Part shown: positions 1 through 10,931 of the stretch, one piece after another
Numbering within the stretch: position 1 is the stretch's first letter
Layout of the letters: each line of letters begins with the position of its first letter
The notes under the pieces: model-generated
Databases searched by the model: none
Told to the model about the DNA's origin: nothing
Seen by the model: the letters and a program-made list of their open reading frames with translations, nothing else
From: Allacma fusca
Taxonomy: Eukaryota; Arthropoda; Collembola; Symphypleona; Sminthuridae
DNA length: 64,000 nucleotides
Direction: 5' to 3'
Assembly (NCBI GenBank): GCA_947179485.1
Contig: OX359247.1
Span: 58,749,131-58,813,130 of the forward strand
Made by a program: the position numbers and the translations under genes

Positions 1-574
1 GGAGTCCTTTCCGGCGATTGATCATTACGTTCCAAGGGCTGAGATTCCGCCCCATTCTGACCTTCAATTGGCTTTTCAATCCGTTGGCACTTCAGATCAT
101 GTCAGAGTTAACGATTTTATTACATTAAGGCATGCATTTACGGTTCCGTATTTTAAATAAATGCTTAGTCATTTTATCAAATAGCATTTGACTAAACTAC
201 TAAATGAAGATCAAGCTTTTGACTTTTATACAATTAACACTACCTTGCAATTTTCAGACTGAAAATTAAACGTTTCGTCTCCCGCCCCAGTAAAGCTGGA
301 ATTTGAATTAGACCCATGTTTTGCATCTGCGTAAGACAAATCGTTAATACAACGATACACTCCAACGATCCTAATTCCGAAATGGTATTTAGTGAAATAA
401 TTCACCTGTTCTTGTCGATAATCGTCGAAAATGATGGGACAAATCCTCAAGGTTCGTGGAGTTATTGACACTGCGCAAAGGCGAACCTGGTGTTGCTGGA
501 CGAGTTAGAATACCATAACTGACATTGACACCGTTCTGAGATAAATTCGAATTTGCTGGAGTTCGTTTAATACC
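1..574 (-). CDS. 3' part of an unidentified minus-strand gene (two firm exons, one tentative)
   Basis: I do not recognise the product. Exon A is complement 406-574: it follows a TTTCAG acceptor, reads GIKRTPANSNLSQNG and ends with an ACAG|GTGAAT donor in phase 1. Exon B is complement 244-326: it follows a TTACGCAG acceptor, starts in the matching phase (split codon G|AT gives Asp) and ends at AAG|GTAGTG in phase 0. The joined protein is rich in Ser, Asn and Thr, with an RPATPGSPLR segment that looks like a flexible phosphorylatable linker. A third exon, complement 1-89 (RIEKPIEGQNGAESQPLER), is open in the required phase but its acceptor (CTGAAG) has a poor pyrimidine tract. Upstream exons should lie above 574 but I could not find them. 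The gene runs off the left edge, so neither its length nor its family can be judged. Confidence 0.5.
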
Positions 575-2076
575 CTGAAATTAGCAATAATAAAAGACTT
601 CGCTTAACACCCTCGATAAATCACTTCATCCAAACATGGGAATCAAGATATTTAAAATAAACAAGGAAAGTAAACAATTTCTTACACTCATTTTATTTTG
701 AATACCACTCCGCATAATGATATTAATTTGTCAACGCTTACTTTACTTCGTATTTATAATTTCTATTGTTTGCGTAATTATGACTTATGACGTTATGACT
801 ATGTAAATCATGAGAGGTTTTTAAAAATCATCCTAACGCATTTAATTTTTTTATCATTTAATCCAACCATTTATAAAATTTTCAACAGTACCCGCATTCA
901 CCATGCTCTTTTGTCTTCTACATTCTATTTATTCTTCAGCATAATATTTATTTTGTTCCTTCTACTTAAGTGCATGCATAGATTATTTCAAAAAATTTTA
1001 AGAATCTTTTTCATACTGGTCATCCTTTATACAATAATTTGGTCATGTCATAAACGTTTTGAATTTTCGCGCCAAATCTACGAGCCAATAAGAAAGCTAC
1101 ATCTAATTTCAAAATTAGTACAAAAAGTAAAAGAGCGTATTGCTAAAAAAGCACAAAAAACCTTGAAACAATAATTTGGCTGTATCATAAACTTTTTTAA
1201 TTTCGCGCGAAGCTTAATAAAGATTAAAAAATTAAAAATAATTATAATAAATAATGATGATTAGTATTTTTAGCTTTGGGCCGAAGCTCATCGGCATTCT
1301 TTTTTTTCCATTGGCGAAGCCGATGGCTGTTTATGCTCGTTGCTTTTAAAACAATGAAATTCACATTTTTTTTGAAAGTACAATCTTGGGACTTTGAATT
1401 GTTTAGTTACAGCATACAAATGATTACATTTCTAATAATGTTAGTTCAGTGCCGTGGCATCAATCGATGGAATATTCCTAAAGTACTGAGAGTATATTTC
1501 ACAAGCTTTCTTATGAATCAGCAATAACGTACCACCAAAGTTGCAAAGCTATTTTTAAACGCATACATACATAATTTTATTTACAGTCGTAGTATAATTT
1601 CGAACATGTGTAGCCTTACAGAATGTAGTGTAGACTGTACTTACGAAATAAAGTAATAAACAGAGTCCACACAACTATTTCTTCTGTTTCATTTCATAAT
1701 ATTCATTTCAATTACTTTCATTACATTTAATTTCATTCAAATAATAATATTTGTTTGGACGGTTTCCGAAGAAATGAGATTTTGGCCCAGAATTACCTTC
1801 CAAATATGTTCTTGAACTGAAAAAGTACAATAATGGTTATTGTTATCACATGAAAGAATCGTTTCCTCTTTGAAGTTGAGCTTCCGTATTTTGTACTGAT
1901 TAATTAATGGGTTATACTGTCAAGTGAAAATACTGTATGGATATAATCAATAATGCAGTTCTATCTATTCAACCCAACTATTGTACAATCATTGTTAGAG
2001 AGCGTGTTCTTTGCCGTACTACGTGCAACGACAGAGATATAGACTATTATGTCATTATTATTTAATTGTCATTTTT
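574..2076. other. Intergenic stretch without a supported gene
   Basis: AT-rich sequence between the left-edge minus-strand gene and the secreted-peptide gene. It holds the E2F-like direct repeat and a short imperfect repeat of GGCCGAAGCTCATCGGC near 1278-1325. A hydrophobic open frame at 911-1174 lacks an ATG start and reads like AT-rich chance sequence. Missing upstream exons of the left-edge gene may lie here. Confidence 0.5.
1033..1214. repeat. Direct repeat of about 44 bp with E2F-like cores
   Basis: Two copies of a block reading roughly acaataatttgg, then tcataaac, then tttcgcgc occur about 138 bp apart (near 1031-1075 and 1169-1213). The first contains TTTCGCGCCAAA, which matches the E2F/DP consensus; the second has TTTCGCGCGA. 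They lie about 0.9 kb upstream of the small secreted-peptide gene. Function is not shown; this may be only a chance local duplication. Confidence 0.35.
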
Positions 2077-3979
2077 ATGACATTTGATTTGGCTACAGCT
2101 GTATTTGAAGCTTTAGAGCAAAAACATGTGAAATCATTTTCAAGTAAGTTATAAATTCTGTTGTTTTATTAATTATAGCCATAATTACAGTATCCAAATG
2201 AATATTTACAACGAATGAGGTTTTATTGATTTTACAGGTGGAATCCCAAAAGAATGGATATTTGGTTTGCTCTTGCTATCCTGACAGTGAGTTTTTTGCT
2301 TGTAGAAACAAAGGTATAAATTGACTGCCCATTTTTACATGGATACTGGCTTGGGTTATTTGTATAACAAAGAGTGACGTGCTTGATACAGTGAATTTCC
2401 TATATAGTGGTTTCCAAGGGAGTGACAAATTCCTGCCACTATATAGGGATAGTGGTCGGACCAATTCAATTCAGAATTGGAAATTTTCGATTCGATTCGA
2501 TTCGATTCAATTCGATTCAGTAGTATTTCGATTCGATTTGAAGGAAAGCCAAATCGAATGATTCGATTTGGGTATTGAACTGAATCGAATCATATTTTGT
2601 GAATTGCAATTCAAACAATTCATCAAAACCGCTTCGGCTGCGCACGGGTACTTTTTTTCCCGCATATTCAAAGTCCAAATACTACGTATACCACAACGTT
2701 TGTTATTTTAACGTAGCTTTTACTATACCCTTTATAATATGTATACGACACTCCAGTCACATAACGCAAATTTTGTATTTTCCCACTTGAATCGTTCGAT
2801 TTACGATTCAATTCGATTCACTGGGTGAATTGAATCGAATTGAATTGCTTTGGGGCAAATTGAATCGAAAATCGGTTTTTCGATTCAATTCAAGCTTCAA
2901 ATTGAATCAAATTGAAAAATTCGAATCAAATTGAATCGATCCGACCACTATATAGGGATGCCACTGTATGTGACTAATGGTTAACTATGTACTATTAATG
3001 ACAGTAATTATTATCTATTAGACAATAACTGTAGCTAAATACATTTACAGAATACTCAAAATTATGAGGTATCAGCCTCATTGAGTTTAATATGTTCAGT
3101 AACTTTAGTTTTCCTCATACTATTAATAATGTTAGTCGTAACAAACTTTTCGACTGCAAGGTCACCATTCCAGAAACCAAATTCCTGGAATTATGTTAAT
3201 GGGAATTACTTCCACTGAGTACTCTGCGGTTTTGTCACTATGAGGTTTTGCTTTTGTATTTATTTTATTATTTTGAAAAGGTTTTTTTTAAATCAACACT
3301 AATTGAAACTTATTAGAAGTGAACCCAGACAAAAATGGCAATGATTTGTGTTATAACTTCGTTTTAACTTAGGTCACGGATCATATGACGTAAATCCAGC
3401 TAATCATACCAGGGCTTCAGTAAACCAAAATATTAATCAAACTGTATTAACATTTGAAATTAAAATTGAACCAACCGAGATAATCATTATTAATCGCCCG
3501 CACGTTTTTTAACATCATGTTATACTTTTGTAGCCATTATCTAGCTAATTTTATGCCAACTGCCATTATAATTTCGCATTGTCTGAGCCACCGCAACACA
3601 CAATAGTGCCATTATAGAGGGAATACCATTATAGAGGGTGCCACTATACTGTATACCTTTAACATTGCAAACCTCTAGGGAGGGTTTTTTGATGCCATTA
3701 AAGAGGGAATGCCATCTAAGAGGAAACCACTATATGGGAAATTCACTGTACGTAGTATCTGATTACATAAACGTAGGAAAAACTAATTCAAAAATGTTGT
3801 ATTTAACTTAGGGACCGAAGAAGCATGCTTCTCAAAAAAAGAAAAACAGCAAGCAGGATAAAGGACACGGAAGGGTTACTCATAGTCAGAATCAAGTCGT
3901 CATAACTTTAAAAATTCCTCACAGAAATTTAGGAGTTCCCATATACCCAACCAGGCACCCTGTCAAATTTTCAAAATAA
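2077..3979 (+). CDS. Small secreted basic peptide precursor (75 residues, two coding exons)
   Basis: The coding sequence is 2254-2313 joined to 3812-3979. The first coding exon starts at an ATG and gives a signal-peptide-like start (MDIWFALAILTVSFLLV), ending at AAG|GTATAA. The second follows an AACTTAG acceptor in the same phase and encodes 55 residues ending in ...HPVKFSK and TAA. The mature part is short, Lys/His/Gln-rich and strongly basic in its first half, with a hydrophobic VVITLKIP segment in the second. It contains no cysteine. A probable upstream exon, 2077-2143, ends in a perfect AA|GTAAGT donor and splices to an acceptor at 2238; its own ATG would make a 37-residue upstream frame, so it is probably 5' UTR. 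The intron 2314-3811 is almost entirely a transposon. An alternative donor at 2287 would drop nine residues. I do not recognise the family; an antimicrobial, neuropeptide or cuticle-type peptide is possible. Confidence 0.6.
2389..3748. mobile_element. pogo/Tigger-like MITE (1360 bp including a nested element)
   Basis: Terminal inverted repeats begin CAGTGAATTTCC at 2389 and end GGAAATTCACTG at 3748. Each end is followed inward by an ACTATA/TATAGT plus GGTTTCC-type block. A TA dinucleotide flanks each end (2387-2388 and 3749-3750), the target duplication of Tc1/mariner-pogo elements, and CAGT ends are typical of the pogo/Tigger group. Subterminal TATAGAGGG and CCACTATA motifs recur near 3600-3740. 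No transposase frame is visible, so this is a non-autonomous copy. Without the nested hAT copy and its duplicated target site it is about 850 bp. It sits inside the only coding intron of the secreted-peptide gene. Confidence 0.75.
2450..2950. mobile_element. hAT-type MITE nested in the pogo-like element (501 bp)
   Basis: The ends are TAGTGGTCGGA (2450-2460) and TCCGACCACTA (2940-2950), exact inverted repeats of hAT type. They are flanked by a perfect 8-bp target duplication TATAGGGA (2442-2449 and 2951-2958), the size hAT transposases make. The subterminal parts are runs of GATTC/GAATC pentamers on both sides (about 2487-2590 and 2790-2940), so the two halves can fold on each other. No coding capacity. 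The intact target duplication and ends indicate a fairly recent insertion, younger than the pogo-like host element. Confidence 0.85.
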
Positions 3980-5339
3980 ACTAGTCATACGGCTGTTTGA
4001 ATTAAGATAGCACTCTTTGGTTTATTTTTCCAGAACAAATTAATTCCACACCTATAATTATTACATACATATATATATGTATAAGATGGATATTTGAAAA
4101 CTGTGAGTGTAAAAGTAGTCATTTCTACTATAGAAATGTTTCTCAGAATCTTCTTACAAACAATAGGGTTGACTTACCAGGTAACTACACCCGATCCGCT
4201 TGAACCTAAATATAGTTGATGTGAGCTTGAAAATTTGCAAAATTTAATATTCAAGTGGTGTTTAAAAGTTTTGAAGTGATAAACTTGTTTATAAGTTATT
4301 AGTACATGAGGAAGCATTGTAAATGATTATAAAACCAAGAAAAAACATTTAAAACGCACAAGTTTGTGCACACACAATTATCAAATTCAGGTAATTATAT
4401 TATACTTTGTGTAAGACAAAATAACTTAACTAGTGTTGTTGAGCTACCTTCAACATATAATTTAAGCCATGTCCGTTTACATTTATATTTTTTATTCTAT
4501 GCTAATGACGCGATGAGAAATATTTTTACCTTTCGTTTGTGAATGTTGTTTATGAATAATTCTGAGTTCACTTTGACCTGTGCGCTTGTTTTCCTTGTGG
4601 TTATTTTTAGGAGCAAGCTACATTTTTACCTGATAAAAAAGGTTTTTGATAAGTTGGCTTCAAGAGAGTCTAGCGAGCGGTTCCACTTTACCTGTACTCT
4701 AAATTATTATTTTATTTTGAACTTAATTAAAGGCTAAGGTTAATTGTACCAAACTAATCCCCAGCCTTATTGCATATTATTTTCCATCCGCAATCTACAG
4801 CTACATACTAACAGTCATTCTACCGTATCACACGCACTTTCAAGTGTAATATTTCGCTTTCCTAACTATTAATCTAATAAGCTTACAATTAATTGCATTA
4901 CAGCTAATTTGGTATTGAAGGGCAAAAATGTTTTCTAATAGTGCAGACACATTTGACACAATTTTATTTATATTAATGGAGTTTTATTATCCAAGTATGT
5001 GTTTTATCTGTTACAAATATATACACAAGTTTGGAACAGATCGTGCTCGTGTTGTAGTACTGTAACTTAATTAGGAAAATATGCCATTGTGCATACATTT
5101 ATGTAAGTGTAGTGCATTCTTGTCACGAGAGACCAACTCGAATGTGCATTTTCATCATATTAGGTAGCAATAATGTTGACAAATTCCCGTTTACAGTACA
5201 AGTGCTGTTTCTTCCCGTCATAGAGTGTGCAACTATATATACACATCTGATTCAAACGTTTTCCCTTTTAGGGGCGTTCTAATTCCGAATTTGTGGTCAA
5301 GGAGCACTCAAGTTTACCTTAGTATTAAGATCAGTATTT
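3980..5339. other. Intergenic stretch, nothing coding supported
   Basis: AT-rich sequence with a short TACATATATATATG run near 4065-4083. Open frames are short and lack splice-site support. The reading frame at 4543-4737 is not convincing. Confidence 0.5.
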
Positions 5340-5347
5340 GATGAGAC

Positions 5348-6290
5348 CAGTGCATCGCATGGGTACATAAAAGCTGTACCTGGACCTGAACCTGGACCCA
5401 AATAGTGGGTACCGGCAAACATCGTACCCATACCCGTACCTGAATAAAAGTACCCATTAAATAAATGTTGGTACCTGGACCTGATTATTTTGCAGTGCGT
5501 ACCTGTACCTGAATTTTACCCATACCCAAAATATACCGAATATATGGACCTGTACCTGAAAAATTTGCCTACGTATCTGTACCCAATCAGGTACTTTAAA
5601 AACAATTACTGTAAACGATTCAACATAATGACATTCGATCATTTACATCACAGCAATTACAAACTAGAAAATTCTGCCTCGTCATAGTTTTTGCAATACT
5701 ACAGATATACATCTTAATGGAACTATAACTTCTATACTCTCTGAGGTATTGCCATCTCCAATTGAATCTTCCACTTCTAGGACATCCTCCATAACCACAA
5801 TATCATTTAACGCCATTTATACTGAATCACAAGTGGAATTTGTAATTACACGTACTTATAGCTGGCACGTTGTGCTAAGCCAACCATCTCTATTGCATAA
5901 CTGTATGCTTTTTCAAAAATGACGACGCACTCATGAAAACACGATGAATATCAAAATAAACCTGTAGGTCGGAGAGAGAGTCACATACTACACTAGATGC
6001 CTCGTAAGATGGATTTCTGTTTGTAAAAGTACCCACATTTTCGGGTATTAATTTGTCAGGTCCAGGTATATTGGAAGCTTGTACCTGTTCCTGCCAGGTA
6101 CAACCCAAAAAATTCCAAGTTTGTACCTGTACCCAACACCTGGTTTTGTACTCAAAATTTGGGTACTTATAGCTAGTACCCATAAAGTACCCCATTCAGT
6201 TTGGGTGCTTAAAGAGAGTACCCATTTCGGACCTGGACCTGTACCTTTACCCAAATACTCAGGTACTACCCGTACCCATGCGATGCACTG
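5348..6290. mobile_element. hAT-like MITE with GGTACC/TACCTG-rich ends (943 bp)
   Basis: Near-perfect terminal inverted repeats start CAGTGCATCGCATGGGTAC at 5348 and end GTACCCATGCGATGCACTG at 6290. The flanks gatgagac (5340-5347) and gtagagac (6291-6298) agree at six of eight positions, consistent with an aged 8-bp hAT target duplication. Both subterminal regions consist of degenerate TACCTGNACC / GGTACCC units (5375-5600 and 6060-6275). These make overlapping open frames on both strands that I do not take as genes. The middle (about 5600-6050) is unique sequence without recognisable transposase. Confidence 0.75.
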
Positions 6291-6312
6291 GTAGAGACAC
6301 TTATCTTAAGTA

Positions 6313-7957
6313 TTATGAGACGTTTTCAATGGTTGGAACGCAGCTATCGTTCCAGGCCGTACCTCCGTTTGATCCATCGCCGGCTTCAAATTGAATGAGA
6401 ATGACTATGTATGTTGTTATTGCCGCAAGAATCTAAACCAAATAAGAAAGAATTTTGAAAAGAATGAGCAAAATATTTTGAAAGTAAACAGTTAGGTTAC
6501 GGATATAACATATGTATAGAGTACAGTGATTTCGCCGTACCGATGTAATCAAATGGCGATCAACCTTGAAGAACTGTCCAGGAGAAATTGTAGGAGCATT
6601 TGTTGATAGTTTTAAGGTCATAGTGCTAACCTAATTACATATACATACGTTAGAGTATTAGATTTTCAAGGGAATTATCTAAAATGCACAAAATACCCCC
6701 GCGGGGGGGGGGGAATAAAAAGTATGGAAATATTTTGCATATATTCTAAATAGTTTTTATGATATAGCTTATTTCTGATACACGAACCTTCATAAAAAGA
6801 TGTTTGGAAATCTTATCAGAATCTATGCAGTACAATTTGTCAAGAACAGCCTTTATAGCTCCGTCCAAAGATGAGCAATGAGAAGTTAAGTAGTAAATCT
6901 GGTATGTGCAAATCATGGCATATAATCCAATCCAAAGAGCATTTATGTATTTCCCAATAAAGAAGTAAAAAATAACAAAAAATATTTGCAAGGAGGTGAT
7001 AAGGACTGAAAATAAAACAATTAAAATTAATTCCAGAGTGAAATGACGATCGAAATCCTTAATTATATCCTCTAAAACGTTATAAGCCTGGAGGCAACTT
7101 CCTATAAGAATTTCTATGATGTTCGAATCTTCCCCAGTCGGTTTCCTCGGTGGAAGTCCGTCAATTTTCTTAACCACATTCTCTAATTCGGTCTTGATGA
7201 TGGAGAGACATGCGGTGTAAATACCCAGGAAGAAGGTAATGCTCAATGTGAGTACAAAATTGCTTGTGTTCGCCAGCATCCATAAACAATTTTGGAGGAG
7301 TTCCAGCGCCGATTTTAAATCCATTGGAAATTTCTGAACTTGCACTGGTATATGTTTCAGAGTAGAACTGATGAATATAAAAAAGTTCAAGGTGATGGGG
7401 TAAAATAGGCCAATAATGATACAGTACTTAATCGAGGATTTAATTTTCTGGAAACACTCATAGTACTTGCACGAATCGGAGCAAAAGTCAAGGTTGGGAT
7501 GAATTTTTGCAAACGTGTCCAATTTCTTTAGGTTATAGTGCCAAAAATTAAGAATTGACCGAGATCTAAATAATGAGATCATCCTAAAGCATGTTGAATT
7601 GAGAGACAAAATTGCTGACAGTAAGGAATAAGCTATTCTTTCTGTTTCACTCCCTGCAGACATTGTGGGTACGTTTAGATAAAAGTTAATATTTCTTTCC
7701 AAAATCATTACCAAAAATATAATAGTCCACCAGAATGATGGAGAGGTTATTCTGAAGGAAAGTTTAAATGTTTTGTTGTATTTTAAAACTAAGGGGAAGT
7801 ACCCAAAGAAGCGAAGACAGTGCAGTAAAACCTTGCTGCTCTGGTACACTTTTTCTTCAATTGAAACCCTGATTGAGGGTATACTCACTGATGTAAAGGC
7901 TGCCTTTCTTTTTTCTAATTCTGTCCTTTTTATTTTAAGAGAAAAAATATTAAACAT
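6313..7957 (-). CDS. Gustatory-receptor-type chemoreceptor, copy 1 (459 residues)
   Basis: Seven-transmembrane ligand-gated chemoreceptor of the insect gustatory receptor superfamily, expected in sensory neuron membranes. Exons, all complement: 6788-7957, 6541-6630, 6313-6432. Donors are AAG|GTTCGT and TCG|GTACGG; acceptors are AATTAG and GTTTAG; all junctions are phase 0. Hydrophobic segments lie near residues 75-88, 108-130, 178-198, 225-252, 308-335, 340-358 and 421-435. The last carries the family signature TYxxxxxQF as TYIVILIQF (427-435). The conserved penultimate exon encodes LKLSTNAPTISPGQFFKVD. It is a tandem paralogue of the gene at 9334-10931, with identical exon lengths for exons 1 (1170 bp) and 2 (90 bp). 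A MITE ends 22 bp beyond the stop codon, and I found no obvious AATAAA nearby, so the 3' end may have been altered. The ligand cannot be inferred. Confidence 0.88.
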
Positions 7958-9268
7958 CTTTCTAACTTTAACCAGGTTCTCGATTATAATTTTACACTGA
8001 TTCGTCTGGACGGTTTTTTATGTTTTTATTTTTGTCAGTAAAAGTTTTTTGACAACTTTTTGTAAAATTCGATCGAACCTTCCCTTTCGTACAAAAATAA
8101 GGAAAACCATTCGAGCTACCTTTCTCTTGTTCAAGATATCGAATTGATTTCACCTGACGAAAGTGTACAAATTGTTTCACTAGGATTGTGCAAAGTAATC
8201 ACTTAACCAGTCATCCATTACGAGTGCCTATTGCTAACAAGCCACAATTTTCTGAGATGGATGAGATAATACAATGTACACAGTGCACTCTTTTCCATAA
8301 AAGCACCCCATAAGGCAGGAGCAAAATTAACATTTATAATATAGACGTGCTTGGTATGGAAAAGAAACTAACATTGGGGTCAGTTGGAACGCGTTCAAGC
8401 ATTTTTAGCCTTGCGCTAAGTACTCAAAAGTTTGCTGGAAAAGTTCTCCTAAATGGGTATATAGCCCTAAATGTAGTGAACTCTTGCAGGTGAAAAATTA
8501 ACAAAATACCTGTCGTGTCCAATTATTGTCCCCCCAAATAGAGATGCCTTGAACACGAAAACGAGCAAAGTACACTTTTCTAGCGAGATCACACTGTAGT
8601 TAGAATAAAATATTCTGTACAATTGTCCTCAAATGATTAATTCAGGTCTGATCAGTGTATGGGAAATAAATGTACTTTTGAAGATGTATTGAATATGTGC
8701 AGTAGTGAAGCAGCAAACGGCTTTAATTTCAGTAATGACTCTACAATACTCCTGATTTTGTAAAGATAAGTTTCGTGTAGTATTTGTTATTATTACAAAC
8801 AACTCCTTGTATTTGTGTGTAAGGCGTTAATAACGGCCTAATTTATTCGTATCAATTGTCATTCTTATTTAGGCATTTATTTTGAAAAAACAAAACGGTA
8901 TGAATAAAATGAAAGACGAAATTAATAATTCGGTTTTCTTATAGTTATTCTTTCTTGAGCTTGTACTGTAAAGAACGAATAAAATTGTTATATGGACATG
9001 AGAAACTAAAAAATCTTATATAAGTAAGTATACCAACCATACGACTTTAATAGCGCAGTTATGTCAGACATTATCCACTGGAGGAAGTACCATTTAAAAG
9101 TATATACATACATATGTACAAGCAATCTTGTACTGCTTAGGGACTACCTGGTTACGAGAACCAAATTCGTCTATCTTATAGGTATCCTGAATTTAGTGAG
9201 GGGTTGTCATTCTGATGGTTTTGAGTCTGGGTCAGTATATTATGTGCGCTATAATTCTTTCGTTCTAT
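7958..9268. other. Intergenic spacer between the two receptor genes
   Basis: About 1.3 kb of AT-rich sequence upstream of receptor copy 1 and downstream of copy 2. No coding exon supported; the promoter of copy 1 should lie here but no clear TATA box or initiator stands out. Confidence 0.5.
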
Positions 9269-9274
9269 TTTATT
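9269..9274 (-). terminator. Polyadenylation signal of receptor copy 2
   Basis: AATAAA on the minus strand, 60 nt beyond the stop codon of receptor copy 2. Between the stop and the signal, three short CTTCAAGNATA-like repeats occur. Confidence 0.6.
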
Positions 9275-9333
9275 AGTTTAATACAATATTTTGAAGTATA
9301 ACATTTCCTTGAAGTATACATTACTTGAAGTTT

Positions 9334-10931
9334 TTAAAAAGTTGGAGAGCAGCTAACGTTCTCGGCCGTACCTCGGTTTCCCCCATCGCTGGTTTCGAAT
9401 TGAATAAGAATAATTGTGTAAGTTGTAATTGCTGCTATAATCTAAATCAATAAGAAAACATTTTGAAAATAACAGGCAAAACAATTTGAAAGTAATTAAA
9501 CGTATGTGGTGTAATGTGTCCAGTAGATTTGGAGTACCGATGTAATCAAATGACGATCAACCTTGAAGAACTGTCCTGGGGAAATTGTAGGAGCATTCGT
9601 TGATAGTTTTAAGGTGAGGGCGCTAACCTATAAGTAATGCTAAGTATTACATTATTGATTATAAAAGTAATTGTTTGAAATGCACAAAGTATACCTCCAT
9701 AATAATAAAAAAAGACGTTTCCTTGAAAATTTTGAATAGTGTGAGCATATTTATCACGCACCTTCATAAAAAGATGTTTAGAAATCTTATCAGCATCTAT
9801 GGAGTACAATTTTTCAAGGACAGCTTTCAGAGCTCTGTCCAAAGATGAGCAATGAGAAGCTAAGTAGTAAGTTTGAAATACACAAATGTTGACATAAAAT
9901 GTAAATCGAACGGCTTGCAAATATTTCCCAACAGAGAAGTAAAAGGTTACAAAAAATGTTTGCAAAGAGATATTCAGAACTGAAAATAAGAGAGTTAAAA
10001 TTATTTCCAGGCTGAAATGACGATCAAAATCCTTAATTAAATTTTCAAGGACTTTGTAAGCCTGAAGGCAATTTGTTGCCAGAACTTCTGTATCATCCTC
10101 AGTTGTTTCTCTTATCGGGAGAATAAGACAGTCAACTTTCTTAACCACATTCTCCAACTCTGACTCAGTGATGGAGAGACATGCGGTGTAAATTCTGAGG
10201 AAGTACGCGATGCTTAATATAAATAAAAAATTACTTGTATTCCCAAAAATCCAAATACAATTTCCAAGGACACGCGGCAACGCTTTCAAGACACTTAAAA
10301 AATTTTTTTCAAATTGCAACGGTACATAACTCACAGTGAAGTTGACTGCTATAACCGAGTTGTATGCGATGGCGTAAAAAAGGCCAACAATGATACAATA
10401 CTTAATCGAGGATTTAATTTTCTGGAAACAATCATAGTGCTTGCACGAATCGGAGCAAAAGTCAAGATTAGGATGACTTTTTGCAAACGTGTCCAATTTT
10501 TTCAGGTTATTGTCCCAAAAATGAACAATTGACCGAGACCTGAATAGTACTATGATCCTAAAGCAAACTGAATGGAGAGACAAAGTTGCTGTCAATAATG
10601 TATAAGCGATTCTTTCTGTTTCGCTTTCTTCATCTGATGCCCTGTATCCAAACAAAAAATAGTTAATATTTCTCTCCAAAATCAGTGCCAAAAAAATAAC
10701 GGCCCACCAGAATGATGGTGAGGTTATGCTGAAGGAAATTCTAAATGTTTTGTTGTATTTTAAAACTAAGGGGAAATACCCAAAGGTGCGAAGACAGTGC
10801 AACAACAACTTACTGTTTTGATACAATTTTTCTTCTATTGAAACCCTATTCGGGGGCATTTTTACTAAAGTAATATCAGTCTTGCTACCTTCTGTTTTTA
10901 TGGTTTCTGTGTTAAGGGGAATTTGTAACAT
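9334..10931 (-). CDS. Gustatory-receptor-type chemoreceptor, copy 2 (455 residues)
   Basis: Tandem paralogue of the receptor at 6313-7957. Exons, all complement: 9762-10931, 9538-9627, 9334-9441. Donors are AAG|GTGCGT and TCG|GTACTC; acceptors are CTTATAG and GATTTAG; introns are phase 0. The open frame runs on past the first donor, so an unspliced reading would add a false tail after residue 390. The signature TYTIILIQF sits at residues 427-435, the same positions as in copy 1. Blocks shared with copy 1 include RVSIEEK, FGYFPLVLKYNKTF, SETERIAY, FDRHF and SSLD; the first 25 residues and the extracellular-loop-like region near 195-225 differ most. The start ATG at 10931 is the first in frame. 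Ligand unknown. Confidence 0.88.

Noticed and set aside
2-160. Plus-strand open stretch ending in TAA (ESFPAIDHYVPR...)
   Set aside because: The minus strand over the same bases is open and fits two neighbouring exons in phase; the plus reading stands alone.
5890-6294. Overlapping frames of 68-101 codons on both strands
   Set aside because: They come from TACCTG/GGTACC units in the MITE and have no domain.
9609-9761. Extension of the receptor copy 2 frame past residue 390
   Set aside because: A donor AAG|GTGCGT matches that of copy 1, and the following exons restore the conserved TYxxxxxQF end.
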